Source: Pantoea dispersa (GTDB lineage: Bacteria; Pseudomonadota; Gammaproteobacteria; Enterobacterales; Enterobacteriaceae). From it: DNA of 64,000 nucleotides. A program made the position numbers and the translations under genes. Every line of letters begins with the position of its first letter. Position 1 is the stretch's first letter. The stretch covers positions 62,001 through 126,000 of the forward strand of contig NZ_SCKT01000010.1 in the NCBI RefSeq assembly GCF_014155765.1, read 5' to 3'. The notes beneath the pieces were generated by a model. It did no database searches, had not been told where the DNA came from, and saw only the letters and a list, made by a program, of their open reading frames with translations. This document shows positions 57,488 through 64,000 of this stretch, in pieces.

Positions 57488-58797
57488 TGACAGAACTGGA
57501 TGTCTACATGAACGGCTATCGGACAGGCGTTTTCAGCAGGGCAGCAACCGGTGCACACACCTTCAGATATTATGAGAGCTGGCTGAATCAGCCGGGTAGC
57601 CGACCGATATCCCTCTCCATGCCTTTGCGCCACCAGCCTTACAAGGGCGCGGAGGTCTATAACTTTTTTGACAACCTGCTGCCTGATAATCCTGAAATTC
57701 GCGCACGTATTCTGTCTCGCTATCAGGCCAGCTCCACCCAGCCTTTTGACTTACTGGCAAAAGTCGGCAGCGACACCATTGGTGCGCTGCAATTGTTACC
57801 GCCTGACAGTAAACCGCACACTGTCCGAACGATCGATTATCGCAGGTTAAGCGATAGCGAACTGGAAAAAATCCTGTCAGGCTATCAGTCAGGCGCACCG
57901 CTTGGCATGCTGGAAGAGCTAACGGATTTTCGTATTTCACTGGCTGGCGCGCAGGAGAAAACGGCGCTGTTACGCATTAATCAACAATGGTGCCTGCCGC
58001 AGGGTAATACGCCCACCACCCACATTTTAAAATTGCCGATTGGCAATATCCAGAGCCATTCGCATCGCATCGATCTTTCAGATAGCGTGGAGAATGAGTG
58101 GCTTTGTACGCTGATTGCCAGAGAATTTGGCCTGGCAGTTCCCCCTTGCTTTATCGTAAACACCGGGAAAATTAAAGCACTGGCCGTAGAGCGGTTTGAT
58201 CGGCGTTATGCATCGGATGGACAGTGGATCATGCGGTTACCCCAGGAAGACTTTTGTCAGGTGCTGAATGTACCCGCGGCAGGAAAATATGAAAGCCACG
58301 GCGGCCCGGGCATCTCTGCGATTATGGATTATCTCCTGAACTCAGTTAATGCAGAACAGGATCGATATGATTTCATGAAAGCTCAGGTCCTGTTTTGGCT
58401 GCTGGCGGCCACCGATGGCCATGCCAAAAACTTTTCCATTTTTATCGAAGCGGAAGGACGTTTTCGCCTGACGCCGTTTTACGACATTCTTTCCGTTTAT
58501 CCCGTGATTGGCGGTGCGGGATTACACATTCGTGATGCAAAGCTGGCAATGGGACTGAACGGGAGCAAAGGCCGGAAAGCCGCCATCGAACACATTTTTC
58601 CCCGCCATTTTATAGAAACCGCAAAAACGACAAAATTTGCCCTGACGGCGATGGCACATATCCTCGATGAGTTCAGAGCCAGGACGCCAGAAGTGATCCA
58701 ACGCGTGCAGGAGCAAATCCCTGCAGCCTTCCCGTTACGCGTGAGCCAGACCATCCTCAATGGCTTTAAGGCGCGGGCCGCGCGTCTGCAGCAGTAA
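57487..58797 (+). CDS. HipA-type serine/threonine kinase toxin
   Basis: 436-aa toxin kinase of the HipA family (E. coli HipA 440 aa, which phosphorylates GltX and causes persistence). The autophosphorylated serine is Ser151 in the P-loop-like ISLAGAQEKTALL; catalytic Asp310 is in ATDGHAKNFSIF and the metal Asp333 in FYDILSVYP. All key residues are kept, so it should be active. The pair lies between mnmE and rutE and has slightly lower GC than its surroundings, consistent with acquisition. Confidence 0.9.
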   Translation: MTELDVYMNGYRTGVFSRAATGAHTFRYYESWLNQPGSRPISLSMPLRHQPYKGAEVYNFFDNLLPDNPEIRARILSRYQASSTQPFDLLAKVGSDTIGALQLLPPDSKPHTVRTIDYRRLSDSELEKILSGYQSGAPLGMLEELTDFRISLAGAQEKTALLRINQQWCLPQGNTPTTHILKLPIGNIQSHSHRIDLSDSVENEWLCTLIAREFGLAVPPCFIVNTGKIKALAVERFDRRYASDGQWIMRLPQEDFCQVLNVPAAGKYESHGGPGISAIMDYLLNSVNAEQDRYDFMKAQVLFWLLAATDGHAKNFSIFIEAEGRFRLTPFYDILSVYPVIGGAGLHIRDAKLAMGLNGSKGRKAAIEHIFPRHFIETAKTTKFALTAMAHILDEFRARTPEVIQRVQEQIPAAFPLRVSQTILNGFKARAARLQQ

Positions 58798-58946
58798 ACG
58801 TTCAACGGTTGTCATGCGTGTTTGTTATTTGGCGCGCCTTCGCCTTTGTCGTATAACGGTTGAGGGTCGCCGCGTAAACGCAGCGGCCCCATCCATTATT
58901 CATGCTAAAAATCAGGCGCAGGTTGTTGCCTGAACAGGAGAGAAAC

Positions 58947-59537
58947 ATGAGTACACCGCTCGACAGCGTGGCGCTGAACGCGCTGTTTACTGAAGCCCGC
59001 ACACATAGCTACTGGCAGGATAAACCGATTTCGCAGGAGGTGCTGAAGCAGCTCTATGCGCTGACGGCTCTGGGGCCGACCTCAGCCAACTGCTCGCCGG
59101 GCCGCTTTGTGTTCGTGACGTCTCAGGAAGGTAAAGAGAAGCTGAAACCGGCGCTCTCCTCAGGCAATGTGGATAAGACCATGGCGGCACCGGTGACGGT
59201 GATTGTGGCGTGGGATCCGACCTTTTATGAAGCACTGCCAAAACTGTTCCCGCATGGCGATGCACGCAGCTGGTTTACCAGCAGCCCGGATTTGGCCAAA
59301 GAGACCGCGTTTCGCAACAGCAGCCTGCAGGCGGGCTATCTGATTCTGGCGGCCCGCTCGCTGGGACTGGATGCCGGCCCGATGTCCGGTTTTGATCCGG
59401 CTAAAGTTAACGCCGCGTTCTTCAGCGAAAATAACTGGCAGGTCAACTTACTGATCAACCTTGGCTATGGCGAAGCCAGTAAGCTGCATCCGCGCCTGCC
59501 GCGTCTGAGCTTTGACGAAGCCAGCAAATTTGCCTGA
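58947..59537 (+). CDS. rutE: RutE-type malonic semialdehyde reductase (nitroreductase fold)
   Basis: 196-aa flavoprotein of the nitroreductase family, matching E. coli RutE in length and in [20 protein letters not shown] and [13 protein letters not shown]. In E. coli it reduces malonic semialdehyde to 3-hydroxypropionate in the Rut uracil pathway. Here the other rut genes (A-D, G) are absent from the neighbourhood, so it may work on other aldehydes or nitro compounds. ATG 58947 follows AGGAGAG. Confidence 0.88.
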   Translation: MSTPLDSVALNALFTEARTHSYWQDKPISQEVLKQLYALTALGPTSANCSPGRFVFVTSQEGKEKLKPALSSGNVDKTMAAPVTVIVAWDPTFYEALPKLFPHGDARSWFTSSPDLAKETAFRNSSLQAGYLILAARSLGLDAGPMSGFDPAKVNAAFFSENNWQVNLLINLGYGEASKLHPRLPRLSFDEASKFA

Positions 59538-59578
59538 TACGTTAAGCAGCGCAGCCGCACGACGCGCTGCGCCATGAC

Positions 59579-60088
59579 TTAGCCCAGCGAGTGAAAACCG
59601 CTGTTGAAGTAGACCATCGGCGCTGTCGCTTCGCCCGGCAGCGCAATACCAACGATACGCGCCAGCAGCACGCTGTGGGTGTTCCACTCCACCGTTTTTT
59701 CCAGCTGACAATCGAAGCTCACCAGCGCATCAGCCAGCACGGGCGCGCCCGTATTAAGGGTTTGCCATTCACCGCTCTGGAAACGCTCAGCGCGGCGCGT
59801 CGGCGAGCTGAACTGCGCGCACAGGTCATCGTGCTGCTCGCGCAGAACGTTCACGGCAAAGTAGCCCGCCTGCAGAATGGCATCGTGGCTTGATGCGCTG
59901 CGGTTAACGCAGACCAGCAGGCTGGGCGGTTCCGCTGCCAGCGAGCTGACCGAGGTGGCGATCAGCCCGAACTTTTCTCCGCTGGATGAGGTGGTCACCA
60001 GCGAGACACCGGCAGTGAGACGGCGCATGCCGTGACGAAATTCATCCAGCGAGATCGATTCCTGGCGAGCAAGAGAGGTAACAGACAT
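59579..60088 (-). CDS. Flavin reductase family protein (RutF/HpaC-like)
   Basis: 169-aa protein with the flavin-reductase-like FMN-binding split barrel: FRHGMRRLTAGVSLVTT, TSVSSLAAEPPSLLVCVNRSAS and FAVNVLREQHDDLC. It would supply reduced flavin to a monooxygenase. It is convergent with rutE, with an inverted repeat (59546-59570) between them, not in one operon. ATG 60088 follows GGAG; the longer frame from 60223 is rejected. Assigning it to RutF itself is uncertain since rutA is missing here. Confidence 0.85.
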   Translation of the reverse strand: MSVTSLARQESISLDEFRHGMRRLTAGVSLVTTSSSGEKFGLIATSVSSLAAEPPSLLVCVNRSASSHDAILQAGYFAVNVLREQHDDLCAQFSSPTRRAERFQSGEWQTLNTGAPVLADALVSFDCQLEKTVEWNTHSVLLARIVGIALPGEATAPMVYFNSGFHSLG

Positions 60089-60381
60089 AACAACTCCGAC
60101 GTGCATGGTTTGCGATGCGCACGATTGGCAGATAGGTGAATAATTTAAGCACTTCATTGTGCAGCTCTTTCCTGTCCAAATCCTACACCACATCCGCCGC
60201 TTCGGCACCCCATCCGACACCAATGTGCAAAAGCCTCATATTCAATTGCAGCTCATGGCAATGAGATTCGCCTCGTCCTTATCTGAATTTACTGGCTATC
60301 CAGCGTAAGCCGGATGCAAACCCATGAGAAAATTCTTACAATAGCCCTGATGATTATCCGACCATTTTCACGGAGCGACAG

Positions 60382-61146
60382 ATGGCTAGTCATTTTGTTC
60401 GTTGGGTGGTTAACCCGCCCCTCACCCCAGAGACCATGCGGGTTCCACAGGATGTGATGACCAGCGCCGGGCACCTGCCTGATAAGCGCCGCGGCCGCTT
60501 TCTTGCCGCACGCGCGCTGCTGGCCCAGCTGATGCTGCGCGTCTATGGTATTCGTGACCTGCCGCCGCTGATCGCCAGCAGCAGCGGTCGTCCCTGCTTT
60601 GCCGATCCTAATCTGCCTGACTTCAGTATCTCCTATGCCGGTAATATGGTCGGCGTGCTGCTGGCAGAAGAAGGCGGGCGCGCTGGCCTGGATATGGAAA
60701 TCGTTCGGGCGCATAGCCGTCAGGCGCAGGATGCCCTTACGCAGGGGCTGTCATCGGGTGAAAAGGCGTGGATTAACGCCCAGCAGGATTTTATGGAAGC
60801 GGTGACGCAGATCTGGACGCTACGCCAGAGCATCCTCAAACTGACCGGCGAAGCCAACAGCGGTATTGATGCACTGCGGCTGCATCCGGCGGCCGGCCGG
60901 CTGCGATCCAGCGTCTATCCCGATATTCAGGCAGTGTGTGATGCCGAGCCGACGCTGGTATGGTCCTGCGCGCTGTCGCCCGGCACTGAGCGTTTACGGC
61001 TGTGGGAGATTGATGCGCAGCAGCAGTGGCAGTCGCTGCGCGATGTGGAGATGAGCAAACCCAACATCGGGCCGCGCACCCTGCGCCTCACCAGCCTGCC
61101 CGGCGAGCGTGTCGCCAGTCAGCCGGAAGTCAGGCATCCCGGATAA
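60382..61146 (+). CDS. 4'-phosphopantetheinyl transferase superfamily protein, altered active site
   Basis: 254-aa protein related to AcpT/Sfp-type transferases: LPDKRRGRFLAARALLAQLM, FADPNLPDFSISYAG and AGLDMEIVR (usual GxDxE metal site). Two features are unusual. The normal SHSG is SYAG, and the conserved W-x-x-K-E-A-x-x-K reads IWTLRQSILKLTG, so the Lys-Glu pair is Arg-Gln. Since that Glu is a metal ligand or base in the family, activity is doubtful or changed. A C-terminal 60-residue extension is also unusual. No carrier-protein gene is near. It may be a divergent AcpT relative. Confidence 0.75.
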   Translation: MASHFVRWVVNPPLTPETMRVPQDVMTSAGHLPDKRRGRFLAARALLAQLMLRVYGIRDLPPLIASSSGRPCFADPNLPDFSISYAGNMVGVLLAEEGGRAGLDMEIVRAHSRQAQDALTQGLSSGEKAWINAQQDFMEAVTQIWTLRQSILKLTGEANSGIDALRLHPAAGRLRSSVYPDIQAVCDAEPTLVWSCALSPGTERLRLWEIDAQQQWQSLRDVEMSKPNIGPRTLRLTSLPGERVASQPEVRHPG

Positions 61147-61173
61147 CCAGGCCGCACCCGCGGCCTGTTGCGT

Positions 61174-62487
61174 TTAGTGCGCGTCGATAAAAGCGATTTT
61201 CAGCACAAACAGCAACGCCACCACCACCACGCACGGGCTGATTTCACGCCAGCGTCCGGTACCGAGTTTCATCACGCAGTAGGAGATAAAACCGAGCGCA
61301 ATACCTTCGGTGATCGAGAAGCTGAACGGCATCATCGCCGCCGTGACAAACGCCGGCACCGCTTCGGTGAGATCGTCCCAGCGCACGCGCGCCAGCGAAG
61401 CCGTCATCAGTACGCCGACATAAATCAGCGCGCCGGCCGCCGCATAGGCTGGCACCATGGCTGCCAGCGGCGACAGGAACATCACCAGCAGGAACAGGAT
61501 ACCGGTCACTACCGCCATCAGGCCGGTACGGCCACCAATCGCCACGCCGGATGAGCTTTCGATGTACGCCGTCACCGAAGAGGTGCCGATCAGCGAACCG
61601 GTGACGGAGCTGATGCTATCCACGTACAGCGCCTGTTTCATGCGCGGAAAAGTACCTTTCTCATCGGTCAGGCCCGCTTTATCGGTTACGCCAATCAGCG
61701 TACCGGATGAGTCAAACAGATTGACCAGCATGAAGGCGAAGATCACGCCCGCCATGCTCACGTTGAACGCGCCTTTGATATCGACCTGGCCGACCACAGA
61801 GGTGATGGCCGGCGGCGTGGCGAACAGCCCGGTAAACTTCACGTCGCCCAGCAGCAGACCGATCGCGGTGGTCACGACGATAGAGACCAGCACCGCCGCG
61901 TGGATGTTGCGCGACGCCAGAATCGCAATGATAAAGAAGCCGAGCGCGCCGAGCAGCACGTTGTGCGAGGCCAGGTTGCCGACGGTCACGATGGTGTCCG
62001 CGTTGGGCACAATAATGCCGGCGTTTTTCAGCCCCATCATGGCGATGAACAGACCAATACCGGCGGTGATGCCCACGCGCAGGCTGAGCGGAATATTGGC
62101 GATCATCCAGTAGCGTACGCGCAGCAGCGTCAGGATCAGCAGCCCCAGCGCGCCCCAGAAGATCGCGCCCATACCAACCTGCCACGAGTAGCCCATCGCG
62201 CCCACCACCACAAAGGCAAAGAAGGCGTTGAGGCCCATGGCCGGTGCCAGCGCCACCGGCAGATTGGCCACCAGCCCCATCAGGATGCTGCCGAACGCAG
62301 CAATCACGCAGGTGGTGACAAACACCGCCTGGGTGTCCATGCCTGCGGCACCAAGAATCTGCGGGTTAACGAAGACGATGTACACCATCGTCAGGAAAGT
62401 AGTGAAACCGGCAATCACTTCGGTGCGCGCGGTGGTTCCGTGTTCCTGCAGCCTGAAAATACGCTGCAAAAGGCCCTGCTCGTTCAT
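61174..62487 (-). CDS. adeP: AdeP, adenine permease (NCS2/AzgA type)
   Basis: 437-aa purine transporter with about 13 membrane segments, very close to E. coli AdeP (YieG): RTEVIAGFTTFLTMVYIVFV, NLPVALAPAMGLNAFFAFVV and GTSSVTAYIESSSGVA. It imports adenine with protons. It is divergent from yieH across 151 bp that contains a PurR-like box, in line with purine control. The E. coli neighbour pair yieG-yieH is the same. Confidence 0.94.
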   Translation of the reverse strand: MNEQGLLQRIFRLQEHGTTARTEVIAGFTTFLTMVYIVFVNPQILGAAGMDTQAVFVTTCVIAAFGSILMGLVANLPVALAPAMGLNAFFAFVVVGAMGYSWQVGMGAIFWGALGLLILTLLRVRYWMIANIPLSLRVGITAGIGLFIAMMGLKNAGIIVPNADTIVTVGNLASHNVLLGALGFFIIAILASRNIHAAVLVSIVVTTAIGLLLGDVKFTGLFATPPAITSVVGQVDIKGAFNVSMAGVIFAFMLVNLFDSSGTLIGVTDKAGLTDEKGTFPRMKQALYVDSISSVTGSLIGTSSVTAYIESSSGVAIGGRTGLMAVVTGILFLLVMFLSPLAAMVPAYAAAGALIYVGVLMTASLARVRWDDLTEAVPAFVTAAMMPFSFSITEGIALGFISYCVMKLGTGRWREISPCVVVVALLFVLKIAFIDAH

Positions 62488-62556
62488 TTCGCTGTTCCGA
62501 TGAAAAATTTATCGCCGCGTATCCTATAGACTTTAGCGCCGCAAAACACTGATTTT

Positions 62557-62572
62557 TCGCAACCGGTTGCCT
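62557..62572. promoter_or_regulatory. PurR-like box between adeP and yieH
   Basis: TCGCAACCGGTTGCCT matches the PurR consensus ACGCAAACGTTTGCGT at 12 of 16 positions and has the central CG. It lies 70 bp before adeP and 67 bp before yieH. Confidence 0.6.
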
Positions 62573-62638
62573 GGGGTCGCTTTCTGCGCTGAGTGCGCTA
62601 GAGTGACAGCTTATTGTTTACTAAAAGGATGAGGCGCG

Positions 62639-63301
62639 ATGTCAGTTGAATGTATCTTTTTTGATTGCGACGGCACGCTGGTCGACAGCGAAGTGATCTG
62701 CACGCAGTCCTACGTCAACACCTTTGCCCGTTACGGTATCGAACTCTCGCTGCAGCAGATGTTTGTGCAGTACAAAGGGGTGAAGCTTTACGACATCATC
62801 CGCGATGTGACGGCCCAGCATCAGGTGACACTGCCGCTGGCTGAGGTGGAGAGTGCCTACCGCGCGGAAGTGGCGCGCCTGTTTGATCTTGATCTGCAGC
62901 CGATTGCCGGCGCCAGAGCGCTGGTGGAGCGCGTGAAGGTGCCGATGTGCGTGGTGTCGAACGGTACGGTGAAGAAGATGGAGCATTCACTGGGGCTGAC
63001 CGGCATGCTGCCGTATCTGAGCGGACGCCTGTACAGTGGCTATGACATTAATCACTGGAAACCGGATCCGGAGCTGATGTATCACGCGGCGGAACAGATG
63101 CAGGTGCCGATTGAAAAGTGCATTCTGGTGGATGATTCAGAGGCTGGCGCGCGGGCTGGCATCGCCGCTGGCATACCGGTGTTTTATTACTGTGCCGATG
63201 CACACAATCCGGTGATTGATCACCCGCTGGTGACGCGTTTTGACGATATGGCGCAGCTGCCAGCGCTGTGGCGTGCACGTGGCTGGGATGTGGTCAGGTA
63301 A
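62639..63301 (+). CDS. yieH: YieH, HAD-family 6-phosphogluconate phosphatase
   Basis: 220-aa HAD hydrolase. Motif I FFDCDGTLVDSE with the nucleophile Asp, motif II CVVSNG, and motif IV ILVDDSEAGARAG. E. coli YieH acts on 6-phosphogluconate and phosphoenolpyruvate. Length and sequence (VYRAEVARLFD-like AYRAEVARLFD, GYDINHWKPDPELM) match. The ribosome site is AAGGATGAGG. Confidence 0.93.
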   Translation: MSVECIFFDCDGTLVDSEVICTQSYVNTFARYGIELSLQQMFVQYKGVKLYDIIRDVTAQHQVTLPLAEVESAYRAEVARLFDLDLQPIAGARALVERVKVPMCVVSNGTVKKMEHSLGLTGMLPYLSGRLYSGYDINHWKPDPELMYHAAEQMQVPIEKCILVDDSEAGARAGIAAGIPVFYYCADAHNPVIDHPLVTRFDDMAQLPALWRARGWDVVR

Positions 63302-63314
63302 GTGCGCGCAGCCC

Positions 63315-63600
63315 CCTCATCCCAGCCTTCTCCCGCCAGCGGGAGAAGGGGCCGATCGAGCGGGGTTGAACAAAAGTGCCCACCCACATACCGCACCAGA
63401 CGGTTCCCTCTCCCGTTTGCGGGAGAAGGGGCCGATCGAGCGGGGCTGAACAAAAGTTCCCACCCACATACCACACCAGACGGCTCCCTCTCCCGTTTGC
63501 GGAAGAAGGAGCCGATCGGGCGGGGCTGAACAAAAGTGCCCACCCACATACCGCACCAGACGGTTCCCTCTCCCGCAAGCGGGAGAGGGTTAGGGTGAGG
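63315..63600. repeat. Tandem array of 80-bp palindrome-containing repeats
   Basis: Three consecutive 80-bp units (63341-63420, 63421-63500, 63501-63580) differ at only a few bases. Each unit contains a hairpin TCTCCCGTTTGCGGGAGA or a variant and the words CCGATCG and CCCACCCACATACC. Half hairpins flank the array: CCTTCTCCCGCCAGCGGGAGAAGG on the left and CTCCCGCAAGCGGGAGAGGG, then TTAGGGTGAGGGG, on the right. The hairpin belongs to a widespread REP-like family. The 307-bp gap holds no gene; frames through it are artefacts of the repeat. Confidence 0.9.
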
Positions 63601-63608
63601 GGAAAAAA

Positions 63609-64000
63609 TCACCCAATCGCGCCCAGCGAATCCTCATTGCCCTGGCTTTTTGGCAGCAGGAACAGCGTGGCGACAATATCCAGCAGGTAAATCAGCGCCA
63701 GCAGCGTAATCGCAGCGGTGAACGAAATATGCGTGGCCAGCATGCCGATCACCAGCGGGCCGAAACCGCCGACGCCGCGGCCGAGGTTGAACAACACATT
63801 CTGCGCGGTGGCGCGCGCCTGCGGTGGGAAAGTGTCCGAGATCAGCGCGCCGTAGCCGCCAATCATGCCGTTAACAAACATCCCCATGATGGCACCGGTA
63901 AACAGCATCACCGTCGGGTCGCGCAGCTGGGCGTAAACCACCACCATCGCCACGGCGCCAAACTGGTACAGCAGGAAAATCTTCCAGCGCGCAAAGCGGT
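63609..64000 (-). CDS. MFS transporter, C-terminal part, cut by window end
   Basis: The last 130 codons of a major facilitator transporter; the frame is open to the window edge (RFARWKIFLLYQFGAVAM). Three to four membrane helices and GGYGALISDTFPPQARATAQN, FNLGRGVGGFGPLVIGML fit the sugar or aromatic-acid/metabolite:H+ symporter group (ShiA/NanT-like). The N-terminal half with the diagnostic motifs lies outside, so the substrate cannot be judged. Confidence 0.85.
   Translation of the reverse strand, partial: RFARWKIFLLYQFGAVAMVVVYAQLRDPTVMLFTGAIMGMFVNGMIGGYGALISDTFPPQARATAQNVLFNLGRGVGGFGPLVIGMLATHISFTAAITLLALIYLLDIVATLFLLPKSQGNEDSLGAIG

Noticed and set aside
63315-63600. CRISPR-like array
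   Set aside because: The 80-bp units are almost entirely identical with no unique spacers and no cas genes nearby.

Overview
The window is chromosomal DNA of an enterobacterium of the Erwiniaceae (Pantoea/Erwinia/Mixta type). The core proteins (DnaA, GyrB, RpmH, MnmE, YidC) are close to those of Escherichia coli and several local E. coli gene orders survive (adeP-yieH; rpmH-rnpA-yidD-yidC-mnmE; dnaA-dnaN-recF-gyrB-yidA-dgo-yidR-yidQ-ibpA; tag..yiaD..ghrB). There is only one small heat-shock gene (ibpA without ibpB), as known for Erwiniaceae, and a 2-ketogluconate operon. Genus is an inference.

Layout. 1-1.4 kb: xylR and the selenocysteine tRNA gene selC. 1.38-8.74 kb: a 7.3-kb P4-type satellite integrated in the 3' end of selC, bounded by a perfect 23-bp direct repeat. 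It keeps an intact integrase but is decayed: the Delta/Ogr-type activator has an in-frame stop and the alpha primase-helicase lacks its N-terminus. It carries two AT-rich cargo genes that look like defence genes, a double-HEPN protein and a SIR2-domain protein. 8.7-18.2 kb: regulators (two AraC, Rrf2, EvgA-like response regulator, GntR/IdnR-type LacI, ROK), an esterase, an EpsG-like polymerase and an acyltransferase. 18.2-22.6 kb: dnaT-dnaC, membrane and outer-membrane genes, tag, yiaD.

22.7-30.5 kb: two LacI regulators, then kguE-kguK-kguT-ghrB for uptake, phosphorylation and reduction of 2-ketogluconate, with a perfect 14-bp operator palindrome in front, then avtA. 30.5-37.9 kb: the most unusual block. 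A MocR-type regulator is divergent from a six-gene unit: PP-loop ATPase, ATP-grasp ligase, class II glutamine amidotransferase, 2-oxoglutarate/Fe(II) oxygenase, YbaK-type aminoacyl-tRNA deacylase and an EamA exporter. The set reads as a compact pathway for a modified, amide-containing amino acid or small peptide with built-in export and possible tRNA-editing self-protection. I do not recognise it as a described pathway.

37.9-46.2 kb: heat-regulated ibpA (sigma32 promoter and ROSE-type leader), yidQ, yidR, the D-galactonate operon dgoRKADT with DgoR operators, yidA. 46.4-57 kb: gyrB-recF-dnaN-dnaA facing rpmH-rnpA-yidD-yidC-mnmE, with DnaA boxes between the two divergent units and an ERIC-like element between dnaN and recF. 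57-64 kb: hipBA-type toxin-antitoxin, rutE, a flavin reductase, a degenerate-looking phosphopantetheinyl transferase, adeP with a PurR-like box, yieH, three 80-bp tandem repeats, and an MFS transporter cut by the window end.
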